In this document: positions 31,631 to 36,587 of the stretch, piece by piece
Layout of the letters: every line of letters starts with the position of its first letter
How positions within the stretch are numbered: the first letter of the stretch is position 1
Assembly: GCA_050732995.1 (NCBI GenBank)
Contig: JBOHSA010000247.1
Span: forward strand, 1-36,587
DNA: 36,587 nucleotides
Origin: JBOHSA01 sp050732995
Lineage (GTDB): Bacteria; Gemmatimonadota; Gemmatimonadetes; Gemmatimonadales; GWC2-71-9
Direction of reading: 5' to 3'
Made by a program: the position numbers and the translations under genes
The notes under the pieces: model-generated
Seen by the model: the letters and a program-made list of their open reading frames with translations, nothing else
Told to the model about the DNA's origin: nothing
Databases searched by the model: none

Positions 31631-33037
31631 TCATCCCGTTACATTGCGCGGCGGGTCGATGCCGAGCCGGCGCATCCGGCGATACAGGTTGGCCCGATCG
31701 GTGGACAGCCTGCGGGCCGCATCGGCCACGTTGCCGTGCGCCGCCGACAGGGCGCGCGCGATCAGGGTCCGCTCGAATCCGTCCAAGGCCGCAGACAGCG
31801 CGACGTCGGTCCACGGCTCCTCGCCGGCCCTGGGAGCGGCCCCGGTGGGGAGGGCGCCCCGGCGCGTGCCGTCCTGCGGCAGCACGCGAGACACATCGTC
31901 CGCCGTGATCACCTCGGTGCCGGCCCCGCCCGGCGCGAGAATGGCGAGCCGCTCCACGATGTTCGCGAGCTCGCGGACGTTGCCGGGCCACGGATAGGCG
32001 GCGAGGAGCTGCAGGGCACCGGCGTCCACCCGCACGGGGCGCCCCAGGCGGGCGCTCTGGCGTTCGGTGAAGTGGCGCACCAGCGGCGGCACGTCCTCCG
32101 GCCGCTCGCGTAGCGGCGGGATGTGGACCGGCAGGACGTTGAGCCGGAACAGCAGATCCTCGCGGAAGTGGCCGGTGCGGGACAGGTCTTTGTTCGTGGC
32201 GGCGAGCACGCGGACGTCCACGGTGAGGGGCTTCTCGCCGCCCACGCGCTCGATCACGCCCGATTCGAGGACGCGCAGGAGCTTGGCCTGGGCTTCGGGG
32301 CCGAGGTCCCCCACTTCGTCGAGGAACAGGGTGCCGCCGTCCGCCAGCTCGAAGCGCCCGAGGCGGCGCTCGCTGGCGCCGGTGAACGCGCCCTTTTCGT
32401 GGCCGAACATCTCGGACTCCACGAGGTCCTTGGGAATGGCGGCGCTGTTGACACACACGAACGGCTTGGCGGTGCGCGCGCTCTGGCGGTGGATGGCGGA
32501 GGCGACGAGCTCCTTGCCGGTGCCCGATTCCCCGGTGATCAGCACGCGCGCGTCGGTGGGCGCGATGCGTGCGATCAGCGCGCGCAGCTCGTCCATCGCC
32601 CGGCTGACCCCGACCAACGGGTCGGCGTGCCCCAACGCCTCGTGCAGCCGGCGGTTCTCGAGCCGAGCGCGCGACAGCTCCAGCGCACCCCGTAGCGCCA
32701 CCAGCAGGCCCTCGGGGGTGAGCGGCTTCTCGAGGAACTGGAACGCGCCGAGTTTGGTGGCGCGGACGGCGTCGGTGAGGTTGGCTTTCCCGCTCATCAT
32801 CACGACGGGCACGTCCGGAGCGCGCCGCTTCAGCTGCTCCAGGGTCGCGAGGCCGTCGGGGCCGCCGGGCATCATCAGGTCGAGTAGGATCGCGTCGGGC
32901 GCGGCCTCGTCCACGATGGCCAACGCCGCCTTCCCGTTGGCCGCTTCCGCCGTCTCGAAGCCTTCGGCCTGCAGCAGCGCCCCCACCATCCTGCGGATGT
33001 TGGCCTCGTCGTCGACCAGCAGAACCCGCGGGCTCAT
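31631..33037 (-). CDS. NtrX/NtrC-type sigma-54-dependent response regulator
   Basis: The 468-residue product has three domains. Receiver (1-120): VDDE at 8-11, phosphoacceptor D53 in LLDLMMP, K104. AAA+ domain (about 140-370): Walker A GESGTGKE at 169-176, sigma-54-contacting GAFTGA at 216-221, Walker B TLFLDEVGDL, arginine-finger region FREDLLFRLNVLPVHIPPLR. C-terminal Fis-type helix-turn-helix: LIARALSAAHGNVADAARRL. The intact GAFTGA loop means it can activate sigma-54 promoters. It overlaps the kinase gene by 4 nt (ATGA), so they form a coupled two-component pair. The DUF4390 neighbour points to NtrX rather than NtrC. Confidence 0.92.
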   Translation of the reverse strand: MSPRVLLVDDEANIRRMVGALLQAEGFETAEAANGKAALAIVDEAAPDAILLDLMMPGGPDGLATLEQLKRRAPDVPVVMMSGKANLTDAVRATKLGAFQFLEKPLTPEGLLVALRGALELSRARLENRRLHEALGHADPLVGVSRAMDELRALIARIAPTDARVLITGESGTGKELVASAIHRQSARTAKPFVCVNSAAIPKDLVESEMFGHEKGAFTGASERRLGRFELADGGTLFLDEVGDLGPEAQAKLLRVLESGVIERVGGEKPLTVDVRVLAATNKDLSRTGHFREDLLFRLNVLPVHIPPLRERPEDVPPLVRHFTERQSARLGRPVRVDAGALQLLAAYPWPGNVRELANIVERLAILAPGGAGTEVITADDVSRVLPQDGTRRGALPTGAAPRAGEEPWTDVALSAALDGFERTLIARALSAAHGNVADAARRLSTDRANLYRRMRRLGIDPPRNVTG

Positions 33038-34236
33038 GCCGGAAACACCAGAGAGAAGGTGGCTCCGCCGCCGGGTGTTTCGGAGACTGTGATCATGCCG
33101 CGGTGCGCTTCGACCGTCTGGCGCACCAGCGCGAGGCCGAGCCCCGTCCCGTCCGGCTTGGTCGTGAAGTAGGGCTCGAACACCCGGTGCCGCAGGTCTT
33201 CCGGGATCCCCGGGCCGTGGTCGGCGATCGTCACGACCAGCCCCCGGGCGTCGCCGACGATCGCGACGTCGATCACTCTCCCCGCCCCACCCCCGCCACC
33301 CATCGCCTCCGCGGCGTTGCGCAGCAGGTTGGCGAAGGCCCGCCGGAGCGGGTCGTAGTGGCCCACCAGCGTGCGCCGCCCCCCGTTCGCGGTCACCCGG
33401 ACGCTCACGTGATCGGGCACGGCCGTCCGCCCCAGATCCTCCACCAGCTCCGCGAGGTCCACCTCACTTTCCGGGCCCTCGGGCAGGCGCCCGAAATCGG
33501 CGAACTCCCGCGCCAATCGCTCGAGCCGCTCCGTCTCCGCCGCCAGCACCTCGACGGCGACGCTCGTGCGGCCTTCCGTCATGCCGTCGGTTCTCGTGAG
33601 CTGGTCCACCGCGATGCGCATCGATGTCAGGGGGTTCTTGATCTCGTGCGCCACCCGCCGGGCCACCTCGCGGAAGGCTCGCAGCCGCTCCGCCTCGAGC
33701 TCCCGCGCGCGCGCGGTCGCGATCGCCGTCGACAGCTCGCGCAGCGCCAGGCGTAAGGCCTCGAACTCCGGCGCGCCGCGGCTCGGTGGGCCGGCGGGCA
33801 ACGGCTCCCGCTGCCGGATCAGCCGCGTCCAGCCGACCAGCTCGTCGATCGGGCGCGAGAGCTGGCGCGACAGGTGCCCCGCGAGTCGTACCGCGGCGAA
33901 CAGCACCAACAGGGCCAGCAGGAGGACGACGACCGCGAATCCGGCCGTATAGTAGCGCAGGAAGGTGTCGGCGCGGCGCGCGAGGCTCAGCGACCCCGAA
34001 ATCCGCTCCAGATGCGCATCCAGCGCCGCCCGCTCAGCGCGGCTCATGTGCAGCGTATCGATGCGCTCGACCAACTCGCGGGCCGACACCCCCACCTGCT
34101 CCAGCGCTACGCGCGGCCCGGCCGTCGGCGCCATGGTGCGCACCGAGAGCAGCCAACCGACCACCGCCAGGATGATCGGGACCGCGCTCATCGCCACCAG
34201 AACCACGAAGATCCGCCGGCGGAACGGAAGCGCCAT
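33034..34236 (-). CDS. NtrY-like sensor histidine kinase
   Basis: The 400-residue product starts at ATG 34236. Two membrane segments (about 9-31, IFVVLVAMSAVPIILAVVGW, and 96-117, AVVVLLLALLVLFAAVRLAG) enclose a small periplasmic loop of about 65 residues. A HAMP domain follows (about 118-180), then the HisKA box with H197 in VAHEIKNPLTSMRIAVDQL, and the HATPase domain: N box NLLRNAAEAMG, G1 DHGPGIPED, F box and G2 GTGLGLALVRQTVE. It should autophosphorylate and pass phosphate to the partner regulator. There is no PAS domain between HAMP and HisKA, which NtrY often has. It heads the minus-strand operon and is divergent from yjbQ. Confidence 0.9.
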   Translation of the reverse strand: MALPFRRRIFVVLVAMSAVPIILAVVGWLLSVRTMAPTAGPRVALEQVGVSARELVERIDTLHMSRAERAALDAHLERISGSLSLARRADTFLRYYTAGFAVVVLLLALLVLFAAVRLAGHLSRQLSRPIDELVGWTRLIRQREPLPAGPPSRGAPEFEALRLALRELSTAIATARARELEAERLRAFREVARRVAHEIKNPLTSMRIAVDQLTRTDGMTEGRTSVAVEVLAAETERLERLAREFADFGRLPEGPESEVDLAELVEDLGRTAVPDHVSVRVTANGGRRTLVGHYDPLRRAFANLLRNAAEAMGGGGGAGRVIDVAIVGDARGLVVTIADHGPGIPEDLRHRVFEPYFTTKPDGTGLGLALVRQTVEAHRGMITVSETPGGGATFSLVFPA

Positions 34237-34302
34237 ATTTTGCAGCGCAATCTAGGGCCTGGGCGCCCGTGTGACAATTCGACACGCCGGAGGGCGCAAC
34301 GG

Positions 34303-34379
34303 GGAAGTCGGAACGCGAAACGAGCGATTCCGGCGCCGAGCCGCCCGTTCCGCGTTCCGCGCTCCGACTTCCGCGTTAA
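34303..34379. repeat. Heptamer-periodic inverted repeat between the kinase gene and yjbQ
   Basis: TCCG occurs at 34349, 34356, 34363 and 34370, an exact 7-nt period (heptamers like GTTCCGC). The opposite arm has CGGA at 34309 and CGAA at 34316, also 7 apart. Arms 34303-34322 and 34353-34372 pair at 18 of 20 positions around a 30-nt loop. The rest of the 155-nt divergent gap shows no gene. Confidence 0.65.
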
Positions 34380-34391
34380 GAGGAGGTTTCA

Positions 34392-34811
34392 ATGCGGTCC
34401 CACACCCACTATCTCTGGTTCAACACCAAGCAGCGGCACGAGATCATCGACATCACCGACCAGGTCGCCGACCAGGTGATCCAAAGCGGCGTGCAGGAGG
34501 GGCTGGTGTTGGTGAGCGCGATGCACATTTCGGCATCGGTGTTCGTCAACGACCACGAATCGGGATTGTGGCACGACGTCCTGCACTGGCTGGAGACGAC
34601 CATCGCGCCGTGGGACCCCAAGCGCTATCGGCACAACGAGACGGGAGAGGACAACGCGGCTGCGCACCTGCGCAGCCTCACGATCGGTCACGAAGTGCTC
34701 GTGCCTATCACCAAGGGCCAGATGGACTTCGGCCCCTGGCAGCGAGTGTTCTACGGGGAGTGGGACGGTCAGCGCAGGAAGCGCGTGATCATCAAGGTGT
34801 TAGGGGACTGA
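34392..34811 (+). CDS. YjbQ/UPF0047 family protein
   Basis: The product is 139 residues, the full length of the family. The start is ATG 34392, with a strong AGGAGG at 34381-34386 just after the heptamer repeat. Family motifs are visible: EIIDITDQVADQV, LVLVSAMHISASVFVNDHE, HNETGEDNAAAHLRS and GQMDFGPWQRVFYGEWDGQR. Members bind a metal through conserved histidines and have been linked to a weak thiamine-phosphate synthase activity in vitro; their cell role is uncertain. It is apparently monocistronic. Confidence 0.92.
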   Translation: MRSHTHYLWFNTKQRHEIIDITDQVADQVIQSGVQEGLVLVSAMHISASVFVNDHESGLWHDVLHWLETTIAPWDPKRYRHNETGEDNAAAHLRSLTIGHEVLVPITKGQMDFGPWQRVFYGEWDGQRRKRVIIKVLGD

Positions 34812-35121
34812 GCCGAGGGGTCGGGGGGGGGGTGTGGCATCGGCGATGCAAGTTGTTTATTATCAACAGTTCACAGACTGGCATGGAAACGGGCGGGCGT
34901 CGGGACATCAGGCGGCGCTTGGCGACCTTGGCACTGGGTCGAGGCACCGCGATGGCGCGCCGTGGTGAGGCCGGCGACCCCCCGCAGACGCTTCTGCCAG
35001 CGACAAACCTGGATAGCGGACAGACGGACTGCGGACTGCGCCGTCGCACGGCCTGATCCGGCCATTCCGAGCTCCGCCCTCCGTGTTCCGCACTAGCCCG
35101 ACAGGAGTTGAGCCGAACCAC
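34812..35121. repeat. 310-nt intergenic region with inverted heptamer repeats at 35017-35090
   Basis: No gene is supported here. TCCG occurs at 35066, 35073, 35080 and 35087, an exact 7-nt period; facing it, CGGA occurs at 35017, 35025 and 35032 (8 then 7). The two blocks form an imperfect inverted repeat like the one before yjbQ. An AT-rich patch at about 34850-34870 (TTGTTTATTATCAAC) and a run of G near 34822 are the other features. Short minus-strand frames across it look like chance. Confidence 0.6.
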
Positions 35122-36587
35122 ATGATCCCACAGCCGCATGCCCATCTCGCACGGCCGACCCACAAGGAACCACCTGCCCACGCGCCCAACGCGGCGCTGC
35201 TGATCGACTTCGACAACGTGACCATGGGGATCCGCTCGGATCTCCAGACGGAGCTGAAACGGCTCCTCCAGTCGGAGATCATTCGCGGGAAGGTGGCCGT
35301 GCAGCGCGCCTACGCCGATTGGCGGCGCTACCCGCAGTACATCGTCCCACTTTCCGAATCCTCGATCGACCTGATCTTCGCGCCCGCCTACGGGTCGAAC
35401 AAGAAGAACGCCACCGATATCCGCCTCGCGATCGACGCGCTGGAGCTGGTGTTCACGCGGCCCGAGATCGGTACGTTCATCCTCCTGTCGGGCGACAGCG
35501 ATTTCTCGTCGCTAGTGTTGAAGCTCAAGGAGTACGGCAAGTACGTCATCGGAGTCGGGATCCGCGAGTCCTCGAGCGACCTGCTGATCCAGAACTGCGA
35601 CGAGTACTATTCCTACAACGAGCTGGCCGGGTTCACCAAAGAGAGCGATATCACCTACACGAAGCGCGATCCGTGGGAGCTCGTGGTCGAGGCGGTGAAA
35701 CAGATGACGGCGCACAACGACGTCATGCGCTCCGACCGGTTGAAGCAAGTCATGCAGGAGATCGATCCGACGTTCGATGAGAAGAACGCGGGGTTCTCGC
35801 GCTTCAGCAAGTTCGTCGTGGAGGCCTCCCACAAGGGTCTCATCAGCCTCACGAAGCTCGACAACGGCCAGTACGAGATCGCGTTGGGCAACGCGGTGGC
35901 CGGTCCCGCCGCGCAGCCCGCCGGGCGGACATTGCCTGCCGTTGCGCCCGCGGCTGCGGGCGGGGAGCGGTCCCCGCGCGCCGAGGGCGAGGAGCGGGGG
36001 CGTGGGAGGCGACGGGGTCGCGGGGACGGCGGCGGCGGGTTCTCCGTCAGTGAAGCGTTCGGCCTGCTAAAGCAGGCGCTGGGGCGCCTGGGCGGCACCG
36101 AGCAGCCCGTGAGCGCCGACCAGCTGCGCGAGACGATGGTCGAGCTCAAGGGCACGGACGCCGAACCCCTCGAACCCGGCCGATTCCCCAAGCTGCTGCG
36201 CCAGGCGCACGACGCGGAGATCATCGATCTCTCCAAGGAGGAGGACGGCGCCTATGCCGTGAAGCTACGTGCCGACGCCCAGCCGCCGGCCGGCGGAGAG
36301 GGAGAGGACGCGGAAGAGCCGCCGATGCCGGCGTCGTCCGCGCCGCCGCCGCCCTACCACGACGTGAAAACGCCTTCGCCGACGGCGGCCGTGCCCTCCC
36401 GCGGCGCCAGGTTCCGGCGGGGCTCGAGGGGCGGCCACGCGCCGCGGGGAGCGCCACCCGAGATCCCGAAGATCGGCGTCGTGGAGGTGGATCCTAACTT
36501 CCGGCCGCGCATTGACTTAGTTCCTGTGCAGCCCCCAGCCGCTGAACCGCCGGCAACCGGACTACCTGGGGCCGGGCCGGGCGAGGT
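35122..36587 (+). CDS. NYN-domain ribonuclease with two LOTUS/OST-HTH domains, 3' end outside the window
   Basis: Starting at ATG 35122 (AGGAG at 35103-35107), 488 codons are visible and the frame is open at the window edge. Residues about 24-170 are a NYN (LabA/DUF88-like, PIN-fold) nuclease domain: LLIDFDNVTMG with D29 and D31, NKKNATDIRLAIDAL and LLSGDSDFSSLVLKLKEYGK supply the acidic metal-binding residues. A LOTUS/OST-HTH domain follows (about 190-255, EAVKQMTAHNDVMRSDRLKQ, FSRFSKFVVEASHKGLISL), then an Arg/Gly-rich linker (GRGRRRGRGDGGGG), then a second LOTUS-like domain (about 305-385). The tail is Pro/Arg-rich and disordered. NYN-LOTUS proteins cleave or bind RNA; this one probably acts on structured RNA in the cytoplasm. 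The substrate is unknown. Confidence 0.85.
   Translation, partial: MIPQPHAHLARPTHKEPPAHAPNAALLIDFDNVTMGIRSDLQTELKRLLQSEIIRGKVAVQRAYADWRRYPQYIVPLSESSIDLIFAPAYGSNKKNATDIRLAIDALELVFTRPEIGTFILLSGDSDFSSLVLKLKEYGKYVIGVGIRESSSDLLIQNCDEYYSYNELAGFTKESDITYTKRDPWELVVEAVKQMTAHNDVMRSDRLKQVMQEIDPTFDEKNAGFSRFSKFVVEASHKGLISLTKLDNGQYEIALGNAVAGPAAQPAGRTLPAVAPAAAGGERSPRAEGEERGRGRRRGRGDGGGGFSVSEAFGLLKQALGRLGGTEQPVSADQLRETMVELKGTDAEPLEPGRFPKLLRQAHDAEIIDLSKEEDGAYAVKLRADAQPPAGGEGEDAEEPPMPASSAPPPPYHDVKTPSPTAAVPSRGARFRRGSRGGHAPRGAPPEIPKIGVVEVDPNFRPRIDLVPVQPPAAEPPATGLPGAGPGE

Noticed and set aside
1..36587. tRNA, rRNA and CRISPR arrays
   Set aside because: I looked through the intergenic gaps for T-loop sequences, acceptor stems and regularly spaced repeats of 25-40 nt and saw none; a tRNA scan would be decisive.

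Overview
The window is a GC-rich, densely packed stretch of chromosome from a diderm (Gram-negative-type) bacterium. Outer-membrane features include an LPS-type heptosyltransferase, an MsbA-like exporter, an Omp85-like barrel with a terminal Phe and a bifunctional penicillin-binding protein. A PorX-type receiver/PglZ regulator, frequent GTG/TTG starts and an RHS locus fit the FCB/Gemmatimonadota side of the tree. That placement is an inference; no rRNA or other marker is present to prove it.

Layout. (1) 1-9381: envelope glycan block. It holds a partial GT9 heptosyltransferase, a PorX-like regulator, an ABC exporter and five glycosyltransferases, two of them tandem paralogues. (2) 9305-11657: a patatin-like lipase fused to a single-cluster ferredoxin domain, and a class V aminotransferase. 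(3) 11726-19606: housekeeping genes tyrS, a class A PBP, an amidohydrolase, then argR, argG and argH. A well-placed ArgR-type operator covers the -10 element of argG. (4) 19626-27856: the accessory part. A frameshifted receiver-like gene is followed by a secreted RHS-repeat protein broken by one in-frame amber codon. Its unusual C-terminal tip overlaps the next gene by 4 nt. Then come three diverged paralogous genes that share a KP-x2-C...C signature, a 5'-truncated gene, and a displaced 245-bp copy of the RHS core at about 97% identity. This looks like a polymorphic toxin/immunity region remodelled by recombination. (5) 28162-29108: an HNH nuclease and a small Cys-rich anchored protein. (6) 29105-34236: a minus-strand operon of an NtrY-like kinase, an NtrX-like sigma-54 activator, an outer-membrane barrel with a bactofilin-like N-terminus, and a DUF4390 protein. 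(7) 34392-36587: a YjbQ-family protein, then a NYN ribonuclease with two LOTUS/OST-HTH domains that runs off the window.

How it fits together. The left block and the NtrYX operon are both envelope functions: glycan assembly and export, and envelope-linked signalling. The arg genes form a self-contained regulated unit in which ArgR probably represses argGH. The RHS region is the most variable part and the best place for new biology: a possible secreted effector with a family of small, apparently exported, two-cysteine proteins that may be immunity factors. Intergenic regions carry short heptamer-periodic repeats, in two cases arranged as inverted arms.
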